Source: an uncultured beta proteobacterium (GTDB lineage Bacteria; Pseudomonadota; Gammaproteobacteria; Burkholderiales; Burkholderiaceae). Taken from it: a stretch of 64,000 nt of DNA. The notes beneath the pieces were generated by a model, which saw only the letters and a list, made by a program, of their open reading frames with translations, made no database searches and was not told the origin of the DNA. Where the stretch lies: assembly GCA_903995005.1 (NCBI GenBank), contig CAJEZV010000002.1, forward strand, positions 1 through 64,000. The letters are read 5' to 3'. Position numbers and translations under genes: made by a program. Of the stretch, positions 21,342-32,104 are shown piece after piece. Numbering within the stretch: position 1 is the first letter of the stretch; the number at the start of each line of letters is the position of its first letter.

Positions 21342-22388
21342 TTATTTTTGATACCAGGAGCTTTGCGTATACACAGACCAAAGATATTGAACTAATACCA
21401 AGCTGACAGCGCTAATTGGTAGGGCAAGTAATACTCCAAAAAACCCAAAGAGTTTGCCAAAGAGTAGCAAGGCGAATAGCACCGCAACGGGATGGAGACC
21501 AATACGCTCACCTACTAGGCGGGGGGTTAAGAAAAAACCTTCGAGGAGTTGGCCAATGCCATAGAGGATTAACACGGCTAAGAGTTCTGTGCCGATACCA
21601 AATTGCAAAATAGCAGAGAGGACTGCAAGCGTTAAGCCAAGGGTAATTCCAATATAAGGAATCACAATCATTAAGGCTGTAAATACACCAAGCGCTACTG
21701 CCCCTTTAATGCCAATTAAGCTAAGACCAATACTGTAAAAAGCAGACATGATCGAAATGACGATGACCATGCCACGTAAATATTGCGAGAGCAAGCCATC
21801 GGTGTGCATCGCTAGGTGGTGAACTGTTTCTTGCGCACGCACGGGCACAATTTTTTTGATTAGTCCAAAGAAGTGATCCCAGTCAATCAGTAAATAGAAC
21901 ATCACAAAAATAATCAAAACAGAATTGACAAAAGCTGCGATGACCGAGCTACCAGACATGAGTACAGTTTCAAAAGTACTTGTCATGAGTGAATCAGCGT
22001 TGTCGCTAATATGCGTCGAAATTTTTTGAGAAGCGGTTGTTTTTAAAGCACCCCAGTCGACATTCAGATTAAGCTCTGCCAATTTGGGCCCAAGCCAAGC
22101 CTGGGTATTTGCGATCCAGTCGGGCAACTGCTCCTTGATGAGGGGAATTTCGATTTTGAGGAGACCAATAAAGAGGCCCAAAATCGCTATGACCACGCCT
22201 AATCCAAGAATGACACTGAGCCCAGCCGCTGCAATTGCAGGTATGCGACGTCCTTCTAGCCATAGAAAAGCGGGCCTTAGGATATAGGCCAGAATAAAAG
22301 CAGCCAGAAAAGGGGTAAAAATTTCAGCCATTACAAGTAATCCTCTAGAATTCAATGATTCTACTGACCAAGTGACATTTTTCACCAA
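21342..22388 (-). CDS. AI-2E family transporter / PerM-like permease (start could be 22331)
   Basis: Multi-TM protein, [52 protein letters not shown]. Confidence 0.9.
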   Translation of the reverse strand: MVKNVTWSVESLNSRGLLVMAEIFTPFLAAFILAYILRPAFLWLEGRRIPAIAAAGLSVILGLGVVIAILGLFIGLLKIEIPLIKEQLPDWIANTQAWLGPKLAELNLNVDWGALKTTASQKISTHISDNADSLMTSTFETVLMSGSSVIAAFVNSVLIIFVMFYLLIDWDHFFGLIKKIVPVRAQETVHHLAMHTDGLLSQYLRGMVIVISIMSAFYSIGLSLIGIKGAVALGVFTALMIVIPYIGITLGLTLAVLSAILQFGIGTELLAVLILYGIGQLLEGFFLTPRLVGERIGLHPVAVLFALLLFGKLFGFFGVLLALPISAVSLVLVQYLWSVYTQSSWYQK

Positions 22389-22403
22389 TATTCCGACTCT
22401 GAC

Positions 22404-23456
22404 ATGACTTCATCTACTAATTCCCCATCAAAAGGCCTTTCTTATCGCGATGCTGGCGTCGATATTGACGCTGGGGATGACTTAGTAGATCGCATTAAGC
22501 CGCTAGCCAAGAAGACTATGCGAGAAGGTGTCTTGGCTGGAATTGGTGGCTTTGGAGCCCTTTTTGAGGTGCCTAAGCGCTATAAAGAGCCTGTTTTGGT
22601 ATCGGGCACTGATGGTGTGGGAACTAAGCTTCGCTTAGCGTTTGAGTGGAATCGCCACGATACTATTGGTCAAGACTTGGTTGCTATGAGCGTCAACGAT
22701 ATTTTGGTCCAGGGTGCAGAGCCTCTTTTCTTCTTGGATTACTTTGCTTGCGGCAAGCTTACTGTCGATACTGCAGCCACTGTAGTTGGCGGTATTGCTA
22801 AAGGTTGTGAGTTATCTGGCTGTGCACTCATCGGTGGTGAAACTGCTGAGATGCCTGGTATGTATCCCCCAGGTGAGTATGACTTGGCTGGATTTGCAGT
22901 TGGTGCAGTTGAGAAATCGAAAATTATTACTGGCAATACGATTGTCCCTGGCGATGTTATCTTGGCAATTGGTTCGAGTGGCGCCCACTCCAATGGCTAC
23001 TCATTAGTCCGCAAAATTATTGAACGTGCAGGCGCAAAGCCAACCGATGATTTAGGTGGTCGCCCTCTCGGCGATGTAGTCATGGCTCCAACTGAGATTT
23101 ATGTGAAACCTCTCTTGAAACTCATCACTGAGATTGATGTGAAGGGGATGGCGCACATTACTGGTGGTGGTTTAGTGGATAACGTACCACGTGTTCTTCC
23201 AGAAAATACCCAAGCAGTATTGCATCGTGATAGCTGGCAAATGCCAGAACTCTTCCGTTGGTTGCAAATGAAGGGTGGCGTAGCTGATGCAGAGATGGTT
23301 CGCGTATTTAACTGTGGTATTGGCATGGTAGTGATTGTTTCTCCAAGCCAAGCAGATGCTGCAATCAAATCATTGACGGCACAAGGGCTCAAGGCTTGGA
23401 CTGTTGGCGAGGTTGTAGAGCGTCCTAAAGATGCGCCACAAACCATCGTTATCTAA
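22404..23456 (+). CDS. purM: Phosphoribosylformylglycinamidine cyclo-ligase
   Basis: [70 protein letters not shown]. Confidence 0.97.
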   Translation: MTSSTNSPSKGLSYRDAGVDIDAGDDLVDRIKPLAKKTMREGVLAGIGGFGALFEVPKRYKEPVLVSGTDGVGTKLRLAFEWNRHDTIGQDLVAMSVNDILVQGAEPLFFLDYFACGKLTVDTAATVVGGIAKGCELSGCALIGGETAEMPGMYPPGEYDLAGFAVGAVEKSKIITGNTIVPGDVILAIGSSGAHSNGYSLVRKIIERAGAKPTDDLGGRPLGDVVMAPTEIYVKPLLKLITEIDVKGMAHITGGGLVDNVPRVLPENTQAVLHRDSWQMPELFRWLQMKGGVADAEMVRVFNCGIGMVVIVSPSQADAAIKSLTAQGLKAWTVGEVVERPKDAPQTIVI

Positions 23457-23469
23457 AGCAACAAACGTT

Positions 23470-24474
23470 TTATTTTTGTAAAGTGCTTTTGCAGTAGTCC
23501 AGTGCTGCTGCAAGTTCTTCTGGCTTGAAGGGGTCGAAGGTTTTTCTGCCTGCAATTGCGCGCAACCAAGTCAATTGTCTTTTACCCAACTGCCTTGTGG
23601 CTGCCAGAGCTTTATGGCGCATCTGATCAAGATCAATTTCACCGTTCAGAAATTCCCATGCTTGTCGGTAGCCTACCGAACGAATGGCAGGTAGATCTGC
23701 ATGTAAGTTGGAATTGGTACTTAGCACTTTGACTTCTTCCATAAATCCAGCAGCGAGCATTTCGTCAAAACGTTTTTCTAGGTTGGCATGCAATCTTGCG
23801 CGATCACTGGGTTCAAGTGACACTAACTGAATCCATGCAGGAATGCTTGAGCCTTCTCTACCATCTTCACTAGGCGAGTCAGCCAGCAAGGCGGACATTG
23901 GCTTACCGGTGATCTCAAACACCTCTAGCGCACGCTGTACCCGCTGTGAATCATTGGGTTTTAAGCGTGCCGCTGTTTCTGGATCTACTGCCGCAAGTTT
24001 GGCGTGCATTGCTGGCCAACCAATGGCTTTACCTTCTTCATCTAGGCGTACACGAATTTCTGGGTTTGCGGTTGGAAGAGCGGAGAGTCCATGTGCCCAG
24101 GCACGCCAATACAGCATCGTGCCACCGACCACTACAGGAGTATTTCCTCTGCTGCGGATTTCTGTACAAAGACGAGTGGCGTCTTTAGCAAAGCGTGCTG
24201 CTGAATAAACCTCTGTAGGCTCAAGAATATCAATGAGATGATGAATTACTGCGGCTTGTTCTGCTTTTGTGGGCTTTGCGCTGCCAATATCTAAACCACG
24301 ATAGACCAATGCAGAGTCCATGCTGATGATTTCAATCGTCAAGCCAATAGATTTAGCGTACTCAGCAAGCAGCATGGCGAGATGGGTTTTGCCTGCACCA
24401 GTAGGACCCACAATACACAGTACTGGAATGGTCTCTGGAGCATGCAGATGCTGAATGTAGGGTTCAGTTTGCAT
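23470..24474 (-). CDS. miaA: tRNA dimethylallyltransferase
   Basis: CIVGPTGAGKTHLAM; SMDSALVYRGLDIGSAKPT; ATRQLGKRQLTWLR. Confidence 0.97.
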   Translation of the reverse strand: MQTEPYIQHLHAPETIPVLCIVGPTGAGKTHLAMLLAEYAKSIGLTIEIISMDSALVYRGLDIGSAKPTKAEQAAVIHHLIDILEPTEVYSAARFAKDATRLCTEIRSRGNTPVVVGGTMLYWRAWAHGLSALPTANPEIRVRLDEEGKAIGWPAMHAKLAAVDPETAARLKPNDSQRVQRALEVFEITGKPMSALLADSPSEDGREGSSIPAWIQLVSLEPSDRARLHANLEKRFDEMLAAGFMEEVKVLSTNSNLHADLPAIRSVGYRQAWEFLNGEIDLDQMRHKALAATRQLGKRQLTWLRAIAGRKTFDPFKPEELAAALDYCKSTLQK

Positions 24475-24532
24475 GCCTGATTATAAGAGCCTGTTAATAT
24501 CCGCATCAAGCCAATATTTGGAGTGCCAGTGG

Positions 24533-25180
24533 ATGGATGCCCTTTTACAACTCAGTGATTTATTTCTGCACATTGACCGTCATCTAGATGTGGTGATTGC
24601 GCAATATGGTCCCTGGGCTTATGGCTTGTTGTTTGCGATCGTATTTGCTGAAACTGGTCTAGTGATTGCACCATTCTTGCCGGGGGACTCGCTTTTGTTT
24701 ATTGCCGGGGCTTATTGCGCAACCGAGCATTTCAATCTCTGGACCTTGTGCATTGGCTTGTTTATCGCTGCGGTGGCAGGTAATACTGTCAACTACTTCA
24801 TTGGGCGATGGATTGGTAAAAGAATTTTTAGTAGTCAGTCGCGCTGGATTGATCAGCGAGCGTTATTAAAGACCCATGCGTTTTATGAGAAGCATGGCGG
24901 CAAGACGATTATCTTGGCACGCTTCTTACCCATCATTCGTACCTTTGCACCGTTTATTGCGGGCGTCTCTGAGATGAACTTCTCACGTTTTCAGTTTTTC
25001 AATATCACCGGAGCCTTACTGTGGGTTTTTGGCCTGGTGATTGCTGGATACTTTTTTGGAAATATTCCGATCATTCGCCAAAACTTAAATGTGATTGTTT
25101 TGGTTGGTATTGGCGCTGCAGCAATACCAGTTCTTTTGGCTGCGCTTTACAAAATATTTCAGCGCAAACAAAAGCAATAG
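24533..25180 (+). CDS. DedA family membrane protein
   Basis: FAETGLVIAPFLPGDSLLFIAG; ARFLPIIRTFAPFIAGVSEMNFSRFQFFNITGALLWV. Start trimmed to MDALLQLSD. Confidence 0.93.
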   Translation: MDALLQLSDLFLHIDRHLDVVIAQYGPWAYGLLFAIVFAETGLVIAPFLPGDSLLFIAGAYCATEHFNLWTLCIGLFIAAVAGNTVNYFIGRWIGKRIFSSQSRWIDQRALLKTHAFYEKHGGKTIILARFLPIIRTFAPFIAGVSEMNFSRFQFFNITGALLWVFGLVIAGYFFGNIPIIRQNLNVIVLVGIGAAAIPVLLAALYKIFQRKQKQ

Positions 25181-25206
25181 TCAGGCTTATGCTTTCAGGC
25201 GAAGAC

Positions 25207-26049
25207 TTAATGAAACTTCGCTTGGCTCTCTAGCGTGGCAATATGTTCACGAATATCGCTAGCATCTTCTGCTTCTGGTGATTCGCTCAGGTAGCGATGC
25301 ATATCCTCTAAAGCGGGGCGTAAATATTCGAGTTGGGCAAAGATGAGTCCGCGATCACGAACTTCTTCGATTGAATCTGGCAGCAGGATCACTAAACGCT
25401 CTTGAATGCCTAGCAGGCGTTCCCAACGCTCATGTTCTGAATAGATCATTTTGAGATTACGCAGGAAGCGAGACAAGATTTCACGGGGGTTAGAGGCCCG
25501 CAGGAAGACATTGAGGGGTAGGCTTAATTCGCCACGGTAGCCCTTGGCATCCAAGTAGGGATCTAACATTTCTTGTAGTTGATTTTTAGAGAGTGATTCA
25601 CCGGTAAGCGGATCCATGATGACCTCGCCTTGTTGCAAAGAGATGCGCATCATGAAATGGTTTGGAAATGAAACACCACGAATTTTTAAACCAATTTGAT
25701 TTCCCAATTCAATCATGAGAATAGCTAGTGAAATCGGAATGCCTCTACGATTCTCAAGCACATAATGCAAATAAGAATTTTCAGGCGCATAGAAATCGTT
25801 CGGGTTAGGGCCAAAGCCTAACTCGGCATAAAAAAAGTGCTTCAGAATTTGCAAGCGCTGAATCGGTGATGTGTCTGGAGTGATTCGCGACTTTAACTTA
25901 TTGCCGAGTTGATCTAGTTGATCTAGTACCCCTTGAACATCTAAATCTGGATATGCATGTTGCGCCACGGCGATTGCCGCCTCCGTCAGCGGAAAATGTT
26001 CATCTTCAGCAACTAAAGAGGTGAAATAGTCGAGTTGTTGTGTTGGCAT
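25207..26049 (-). CDS. SirB1/transglutaminase-like TPR family protein
   Basis: YLHYVLENRRGIPISLAILMIELGNQIGLKIRGVSFPNHFMMR. Confidence 0.88.
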   Translation of the reverse strand: MPTQQLDYFTSLVAEDEHFPLTEAAIAVAQHAYPDLDVQGVLDQLDQLGNKLKSRITPDTSPIQRLQILKHFFYAELGFGPNPNDFYAPENSYLHYVLENRRGIPISLAILMIELGNQIGLKIRGVSFPNHFMMRISLQQGEVIMDPLTGESLSKNQLQEMLDPYLDAKGYRGELSLPLNVFLRASNPREILSRFLRNLKMIYSEHERWERLLGIQERLVILLPDSIEEVRDRGLIFAQLEYLRPALEDMHRYLSESPEAEDASDIREHIATLESQAKFH

Positions 26050-26054
26050 AGTTC

Positions 26055-27608
26055 CTATTTTGCATGACGCAAGAATTTTTGCCAGCGAATTCCAACAAGA
26101 CCTAGGGTGCTAAAGTAAACAATGGCAGCAGCAGCCAGCCATGCCCCCAGCAGACCAATGCGCGTCCAGGGTTCGGCCTGGAGGGCAATCCAATTATGGG
26201 CTCCAGCGGCATAAAAAAGGACTGCTGAAAAAGGCAGCAAGGCAACAAACAGCTGCCCAAGGTATTTCGCCCAAGCTGAGCTAGGCAGGGCGCCACGCTG
26301 ATGCAGGCCAACCCATAGCAGAGCGGCATTGAGGCAGGCACCAGCACCAACAGAGAGGGCCAGGCCTGCATGTCCTAGCCAGGGAACAAAAATGATGTTT
26401 GCTAACTGGGTTGCGACAAGAACCAGCAGGCCAATTTTTACTGGGGTGCGTATATCTTGGCGTGAATAAAAACCAGGCGCCAAAATTTTGACCAAAATTA
26501 ATCCAATCAAACCAACGCCATAAGCAGCTAATGCGCGTTGCGTCATTAGGACATCTAGCGCATTAAATTTTCCATAGTGATACAACACTGCCGCAAGCGG
26601 TTCACCGAAAATAAAGAGCGCAATTGCGCAGGGTGTAGCTAATAAGAATGTGAGTTGCAATCCCCAGATTAATAATTCACCGGCGTGCGCTAAATCATTT
26701 TTTGCATTGGCCTTACTCAGACTTGGAAGTAGAACGGTGCCTAAAGCTACACCTAATAAGGCTGTTGGAAACTCCATCAAGCGATCGGCATAGGATAGCC
26801 AGGACACACTCCCAGTTTGTAAGCGTGAGGCAATATTAGTATTAATGATGAGGGATATTTGTGCGACCGATACGGCAAAGACTGCCGGCCCCATCAACTT
26901 TAAAACTCGCCTTGCTTCAGGGTTGGCAACAGCAGATTTAACGGCGCCTGGTAATAAACCAATACGCGGCAAAAGTCCTAGGCGAGAAAGTGCGGGAATC
27001 TGAATTGCTAATTGCAAGACGCCACCTAAGAGCACGCCAACACTCAAGGCGTAGATTGGTTGCTCCAAATGGGGCGCTAAAAATAGCGCACTTCCAATTA
27101 AAGCCAGGTTTAATAAAACCGGCGTAAATGCTGGGATCGCGAAACGCTGAAAAGTATTCAAAATTCCAGCCGATAGTGAAACAAGAGAAATCAGCCCGAT
27201 ATAGGGAAACATGATGCGGGTCATCACAACGCTAGCCTCATAGGCTGGACCACCACTAAACCCGGTAGCAATCACCAGAATGAGCAAGGGCGCGCCAATG
27301 ACGCCTAGCAATACCGTGAGCAGTAAAGCCCAAAATAAGAGGGTGGCGACCGCATTAACGAGGATGTGGGCCTGTTTTTGGTCCCCATCCTTGGAGATTT
27401 CTCCCAAAATAGGTACAAAAGCCTGAGAAAAGGCCCCTTCAGCAAATAAACGACGCAGTAAATTGGGGATCCTGAATGCCACATTAAAGGCATCCGTCCA
27501 CTCTGAGGCCCCGAAACTACGGGCAATCAGGGTCTCCCGGAGCAATCCCGTAATACGGGACAGCATGGTGAGGGAGCTAACCTTGGCGGCGGCAGAAAGC
27601 AGGTTCAT
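26055..27608 (-). CDS. murJ: Lipid II flippase MurJ
   Basis: MNLLSAAAKVSSLTMLSRITGLLRETLIARSFGASEWTDAFNVAFRIPNLLRRLFAEGAFSQAFVP. Confidence 0.97.
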   Translation of the reverse strand: MNLLSAAAKVSSLTMLSRITGLLRETLIARSFGASEWTDAFNVAFRIPNLLRRLFAEGAFSQAFVPILGEISKDGDQKQAHILVNAVATLLFWALLLTVLLGVIGAPLLILVIATGFSGGPAYEASVVMTRIMFPYIGLISLVSLSAGILNTFQRFAIPAFTPVLLNLALIGSALFLAPHLEQPIYALSVGVLLGGVLQLAIQIPALSRLGLLPRIGLLPGAVKSAVANPEARRVLKLMGPAVFAVSVAQISLIINTNIASRLQTGSVSWLSYADRLMEFPTALLGVALGTVLLPSLSKANAKNDLAHAGELLIWGLQLTFLLATPCAIALFIFGEPLAAVLYHYGKFNALDVLMTQRALAAYGVGLIGLILVKILAPGFYSRQDIRTPVKIGLLVLVATQLANIIFVPWLGHAGLALSVGAGACLNAALLWVGLHQRGALPSSAWAKYLGQLFVALLPFSAVLFYAAGAHNWIALQAEPWTRIGLLGAWLAAAAIVYFSTLGLVGIRWQKFLRHAK

Positions 27609-27759
27609 GAGCCGATTTTCACCTATTTATGGGTCGACTGGGCTTTTTTGCCCCTTTAAGGTAAAATCTTGGGTTTTGGCGACCTTGCTTATGAATCTGG
27701 CAAGACCGCAGGATTTTTAACTAATCGCATTTTGTAATTTATAGAGGCAAGGTTTAAAG

Positions 27760-28026
27760 ATGGCCAATACAGCACAAGCGCGTAAGCGCGCACGCCAGGC
27801 AGTAAAACAGAACGAACACAACTCCAGTTTGCGTTCAAAGCTACGCACTTCCATCAAGGCAGTTCGTAAGGCTATTGAAACTGGTGATAAAGCGTCTGCA
27901 GCGAAAGTATTCGCAGCAACTCAAGCAACAATCGACAAGATTGCTGACAAAAAGATTGCTCATAAAAATACTGCAGCTCGTCAGAAGTCACGTTTGTCCG
28001 CAGCCATTAAGGCGATGGCAGCGTAA
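27760..28026 (+). CDS. rpsT: 30S ribosomal protein S20
   Basis: [35 protein letters not shown]. Confidence 0.98.
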   Translation: MANTAQARKRARQAVKQNEHNSSLRSKLRTSIKAVRKAIETGDKASAAKVFAATQATIDKIADKKIAHKNTAARQKSRLSAAIKAMAA

Positions 28027-28069
28027 TACAGTAATAGTTTTAGGCTGGTCGAAGTAATTTCGGCCTAGG

Positions 28070-28095
28070 CCCGCTCCTCATCAGAGCGGGTTTTT
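28070..28095 (+). terminator. Rho-independent terminator after rpsT
   Basis: CCCGCTC-CTCATCA-GAGCGGG-TTTTT. Confidence 0.85.
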
Positions 28096-28099
28096 GTTT

Positions 28100-28414
28100 T
28101 TAGGACTGGGTTTGTGGTTTGGGTTCAAACTCACAAGCTTCTTCGATTGGAAGGTCGTTGTCTTTGGCAAAGTTCATGACAAAGTCAAGCGCCCTTGGAT
28201 CAAGATCTCCTAGTCTGGTATCGATAACAACGCATTTCACTTTTGCAATCAGCACTGGTCTGACATAGGGCGAATAAGTGAAGCGAGGGTCTCCAGAATC
28301 TCCTGGGGGGCGAAAGCTAGCCATGACCCCGCACAGACGCTCCGCCCAATCACTGGGCCGAAATGGTTTGCCAGAAGTGGTGATGCCTTGAATGAAAAGC
28401 TTTTTGTGGTTCAA
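28100..28414 (-). CDS. DUF3579 family protein
   Basis: GITTSGKPFRPSDWAERLCGVMASFRPPGDSGDPRFTYSPYVRPVL; lies between rpsT and argF. Confidence 0.8.
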   Translation of the reverse strand: MNHKKLFIQGITTSGKPFRPSDWAERLCGVMASFRPPGDSGDPRFTYSPYVRPVLIAKVKCVVIDTRLGDLDPRALDFVMNFAKDNDLPIEEACEFEPKPQTQS

Positions 28415-28533
28415 GTTCGCGTCAAGAAGGTGGTGGGAATCAATATTACTAAGCCCTCTAGCTTAACAGCCTGAGTTGGCCGTAAGATGACTTTAGGTTC
28501 TATTTTCGTGCAGTCGAATGTTTTAAGAAAAAA

Positions 28534-29514
28534 ATGCAAGCCAAAACTTTAGTAGAAAGCTCAACTATGACATCTCTGGCAAAGCCTCAAGTGCCTGGTC
28601 AGGTCAAGCACTATCTGCAGTTTTCTGACCTTACCCGCGAAGAGTATGACTACCTGCTGAAAAGAGCGGCATGGCTCAAGTCGAAGTTCAAGAGTTATGA
28701 AACTTGGCACCCGCTTCATGACCGCACATTGGCCATGATTTTTGAGAAGCATTCCACACGTACCCGTCTTTCTTTTGAGGCGGGCATACATCAGCTTGGT
28801 GGGCATGCCGTATACCTCAATACCCGTGATACCCAGTTAGGTCGTGGCGAGCCTGTAGAAGACGCTGCGCAAGTGATTTCAAGGATGACGGACATCATCA
28901 TGATTCGCACCTTCGGCCAAGACATCATTGAGCGTTTTGCCTCGAAATCCAGAGTGCCAGTGATTAATGGTCTTACCAATGAATATCATCCCTGCCAAGT
29001 ATTGGCAGATATCTTTACGCTGGTAGAAGCTCGTGGCTCAATTCAAGGTAAGACAGTTGCTTGGGTTGGAGATGCTAATAATATGGCTTACACCTGGATT
29101 CAGGCTGCCGAGTGTTTGGATTTTCAGATTCGCTTCTCGGCGCCCGAAGGTTATCAATTAGACGCATCTCGTTTAACCAAGGCAGCGGCAAAACACCTCA
29201 CTATTTGTGCTGACCCAAAAGATGCATGCAAGGATGCAGACATGGTCACTACCGATGTTTGGACCAGCATGGGCTATGAAGCTGAAAACACTTCACGCAT
29301 GAATGCTTTCCAAGATTGGATGGTCGATGAAGAGTTAATGTCACTAGCAAAGCCGGACGCATTATTCATGCATTGTTTACCAGCGCATCGTGGTGAAGAG
29401 GTTTCTGCGGGCGTGATTGATGGTCCGCAAAGTATTGTTTGGGAAGAGGCAGAAAATCGCTTACATGTGCAGAAGGCCTTGATGGAGTATTTGCTCTGTG
29501 GCCGCTTGGACTGA
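28534..29514 (+). CDS. argF: Ornithine carbamoyltransferase (start may be 28567)
   Basis: HYLQFSDLTREEYDYLL; EKHSTRTRLSFEAGIHQLGG; HCLPAHRGEEV. Confidence 0.97.
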   Translation: MQAKTLVESSTMTSLAKPQVPGQVKHYLQFSDLTREEYDYLLKRAAWLKSKFKSYETWHPLHDRTLAMIFEKHSTRTRLSFEAGIHQLGGHAVYLNTRDTQLGRGEPVEDAAQVISRMTDIIMIRTFGQDIIERFASKSRVPVINGLTNEYHPCQVLADIFTLVEARGSIQGKTVAWVGDANNMAYTWIQAAECLDFQIRFSAPEGYQLDASRLTKAAAKHLTICADPKDACKDADMVTTDVWTSMGYEAENTSRMNAFQDWMVDEELMSLAKPDALFMHCLPAHRGEEVSAGVIDGPQSIVWEEAENRLHVQKALMEYLLCGRLD

Positions 29515-29576
29515 TACTCAATTTTAGTAATTTGTGTTCGTTGTTTATTAATTAATTTTTGATTGAATAAAAAATC

Positions 29577-30809
29577 ATGTCTGATATTAAAAAAGCCGTA
29601 CTAGCCTATTCAGGTGGACTCGATACTAGTGTGATCTTGAAATGGCTTCAAGACACCTATGGTTGCGAGATCGTTACCTTTACTGCTGACCTCGGCCAGG
29701 GTGAAGAGCTAGAGCCAGCACGTGCAAAAGCCTTGCAATTTGGTATCAAGCCAGAAAATATTTTTATTGATGACTTGCGTGAAGAGTTTGTTCGCGACTT
29801 TGTATTTCCAATGTTCCGCGCCAATACGATCTACGAAGGCGAATACCTCTTAGGCACTTCGATCGCTCGCCCATTAATTGCTAAGCGTCAAATTGAAATT
29901 GCTCGTTTGACCGGTGCGGATGCTGTATCCCATGGTGCTACTGGCAAAGGTAATGACCAGGTACGCTTTGAGTTGGGTTACTACGCTCTTGAGCCAGGAA
30001 TTAAAGTAATTGCACCATGGCGCGAATGGGATCTCCTCTCACGCGAGAAGTTGATGGCTTACGCAGAAAAGCATGGCATCCCAGTTGAGATGAAACACAA
30101 GCAGGGTGGTTCACCATACTCGATGGATGCCAATCTCTTGCATATCAGTTACGAAGGTCGTCATTTAGAGAATCCAAACGCAGAGGCAGAAGAGTCTATG
30201 TGGCGTTGGACGGTTTCTCCTGAAAAGGCTCCAGACACTCCTGAAGTTATTGAGATCGAATTTAAAGCCGGTGATCCTGTTGCGATTAATGGCAAAGCCT
30301 ATAAGCCACATGAGTTATTGGCTGAGCTCAATCGTATTGGTGGCATACATGGCATTGGTCGTCTTGATTTGGTAGAAAACCGCTTCGTTGGCATGAAGAG
30401 TCGTGGTTGCTATGAGACCCCAGGCGGCACAATTCTTCTCAAAGCACACCGTGGCATTGAAAGTATTATGCTCGATCGCGAAGTGGCTCATTTAAAGGAT
30501 GACTTGATGCCACGCTACGCTAGCTTGATTTACAACGGCTTGTGGTGGGCACCAGAGCGTGTTGCTTTGCAAACTCTGATTGACCATACCCAGCAGATGG
30601 TGAATGGCGTTGTACGCTTAAAACTCTATAAGGGTTCTGTATCCGTAATCTCACGTGATTCTGCAAATACCTTGTTTGATCAAAACATCGCGACCTTTGA
30701 TGATGATGGTGGCGCCTATAACCAGGCTGATGCTGGTGGGTTTATCAAACTCAATGCCTTACGTATGCGAATTGCTGAGACAGCAAAACGGAAACGTGCA
30801 AAGAAGTAA
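29577..30809 (+). CDS. argG: Argininosuccinate synthase
   Basis: [48 protein letters not shown]. Confidence 0.98.
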   Translation: MSDIKKAVLAYSGGLDTSVILKWLQDTYGCEIVTFTADLGQGEELEPARAKALQFGIKPENIFIDDLREEFVRDFVFPMFRANTIYEGEYLLGTSIARPLIAKRQIEIARLTGADAVSHGATGKGNDQVRFELGYYALEPGIKVIAPWREWDLLSREKLMAYAEKHGIPVEMKHKQGGSPYSMDANLLHISYEGRHLENPNAEAEESMWRWTVSPEKAPDTPEVIEIEFKAGDPVAINGKAYKPHELLAELNRIGGIHGIGRLDLVENRFVGMKSRGCYETPGGTILLKAHRGIESIMLDREVAHLKDDLMPRYASLIYNGLWWAPERVALQTLIDHTQQMVNGVVRLKLYKGSVSVISRDSANTLFDQNIATFDDDGGAYNQADAGGFIKLNALRMRIAETAKRKRAKK

Positions 30810-30839
30810 TTCGTAATAATCAGATGAGAAAGAACCAAG

Positions 30840-31145
30840 ATGCAATTTGATCAAGTTTCAGTAGGCAAAAAAGCCAATGTATTTTTTGATGGTAAGTGTG
30901 TATCGCACACCGTGACTCTACCCAATGGCGTGCGTAAGTCGGTTGGCGTTGTGCTGCCAAGCACCTTACGTTTTGACCTCAGCACTAGAGAAGTAATGGA
31001 AGTAGTTGATGGCACTGCTTTTGTGAGCATTAATGGTGCTCCTGAGCAAGAGTTCAAGGCCGGTCAAAGCTGGGAAGTAGAGAAGGGCGGCTACTTCATT
31101 ATCAGAGCTGAACAGCCAGTGCACTATGTATGCCACTTCGAATAA
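30840..31145 (+). CDS. ppnP: Pyrimidine/purine nucleoside phosphorylase (DUF1255)
   Basis: MQFDQVSVGKKANVFFDGKCVSHTV..GVRKSVGVVLPSTLRF. Confidence 0.88.
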   Translation: MQFDQVSVGKKANVFFDGKCVSHTVTLPNGVRKSVGVVLPSTLRFDLSTREVMEVVDGTAFVSINGAPEQEFKAGQSWEVEKGGYFIIRAEQPVHYVCHFE

Positions 31146-31168
31146 ATAGTTTGCCCTACCAAAGTAAA

Positions 31169-31192
31169 ACGCAGACCAAGGTCTGCGTTTTT
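31169..31192 (+). terminator. Rho-independent terminator after ppnP
   Basis: ACGCAGACC-AA-GGTCTGCGT-TTTTT. Confidence 0.85.
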
Positions 31193-31217
31193 TATTTCTC
31201 GATGGAGAAGGTGGTGA

Positions 31218-31688
31218 CTATTTCTTGGGCAGCCCGCTAATCACAGACCCAGGGACAATGACTCGCTCAGAGAACCATTGCCTATTCATCTCTAGGGCAT
31301 AACGCACTGCAGCTTTAGGGCAGTGGTTATTCGTTGTCCCGGCTTGCATCTCTTCAATATTCACAATCTTGCCATCGTCTGCAATGAATGCAATCGCGAG
31401 AGGGATCTTGGTGTTAAACATCCAAAAGCAGTGCCCAGCCTTTTCTTCAAATACAAAGAGCATTCCAGAATTCATTGGCATGCTGGTGCGATTCATTAAA
31501 CCAATCTGTCTTTTTTCTGGGGTATCGGCTAGCTCTGCTTGAATGCGGTAGATGCCAGTCTTTAGTTCAACTGTTGGCAAGCTAGTATTTACTTGTGCGA
31601 AGGTCAGGCTTGAGCCGACCAAAAGGGCGCAAGGAATCAGATGGCGAAAAATATTGATTGATAAGTGCATGTAGTGCATGTAGTGCAT
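31218..31688 (-). CDS. DUF192 family exported protein (start at 31688, 31679 or 31670)
   Basis: Signal peptide-like MHLSINIFRHLIPCALLVGSSLTFAQ; TPEKRQIGLMNRTSMPMNSGMLFVFEEKAGHCFWMFNTKIPLAIAFI. ORF-track start at 31730 overlaps the cspA terminator so was trimmed. Confidence 0.85.
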   Translation of the reverse strand: MHYMHYMHLSINIFRHLIPCALLVGSSLTFAQVNTSLPTVELKTGIYRIQAELADTPEKRQIGLMNRTSMPMNSGMLFVFEEKAGHCFWMFNTKIPLAIAFIADDGKIVNIEEMQAGTTNNHCPKAAVRYALEMNRQWFSERVIVPGSVISGLPKK

Positions 31689-31690
31689 TT
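31664..31690. repeat. 9-bp tandem repeat, three copies (third imperfect)
   Basis: AGTGCATGT AGTGCATGT AGTGCATTT; minus strand encodes MHYMHYMH. Confidence 0.9.
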
Positions 31691-31710
31691 TAAGTGAGCA
31701 AATTACGGGC

Positions 31711-31740
31711 GAAAAAAAACCCAGGAACAAGTCCTGGGTT
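31711..31740 (-). terminator. Rho-independent terminator of cspA
   Basis: Plus strand AAAAAAAACCCAGGA-ACAAG-TCCTGGGTT; on minus strand stem AACCCAGGA/TCCTGGGTT followed by T run. Confidence 0.85.
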
Positions 31741-31761
31741 TTAGTAATGATCTAAAGCAGA

Positions 31762-31965
31762 TTAAGCTGCTTGGATATTAGTAGCTTGCTTGCCTTTAGG
31801 GCCTTGGGTAATGTCAAACGTTACCTTTTGGTTTTCCTTAAGGGTTTTGAACCCAGGCATAGTAATTGCGCTGAAATGCGCGAACAACTCTTCTTCACCA
31901 TCATCAGGTTTGATAAAGCCAAAACCTTTTGCATCATTGAACCACTTAACAATTCCGGTCGCCAT
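31762..31965 (-). CDS. cspA: Cold-shock domain protein
   Basis: [34 protein letters not shown]. Confidence 0.96.
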   Translation of the reverse strand: MATGIVKWFNDAKGFGFIKPDDGEEELFAHFSAITMPGFKTLKENQKVTFDITQGPKGKQATNIQAA

Positions 31966-32075
31966 GCGAACTCCATTACATAAACTTAAAACAACCGTGA
32001 TGAGGGTAAATACTTTTTAATCAGTCTCGCTCCACAACACGCCTAAATAGAACCTCTTTTGAAGCCTACCCCCCG

Positions 32076-32104
32076 ATTGTTTGCCCTTTTTGTAGGGGTG
32101 TCAA
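32076..32104 (-). promoter_or_regulatory. Candidate sigma70 promoter for cspA
   Basis: Minus strand TTGACA (32104-32099), 17-nt spacer, AACAAT (32081-32076), implying a 5' UTR of roughly 100 nt. Confidence 0.4.

Noticed and set aside
25905-25930. Direct repeat GTTGATCTA-GTTGATCTA in the SirB1-like gene
   Set aside because: Only two copies encoding LDQLDQ within a coding region; no sign of mobility or regulation.
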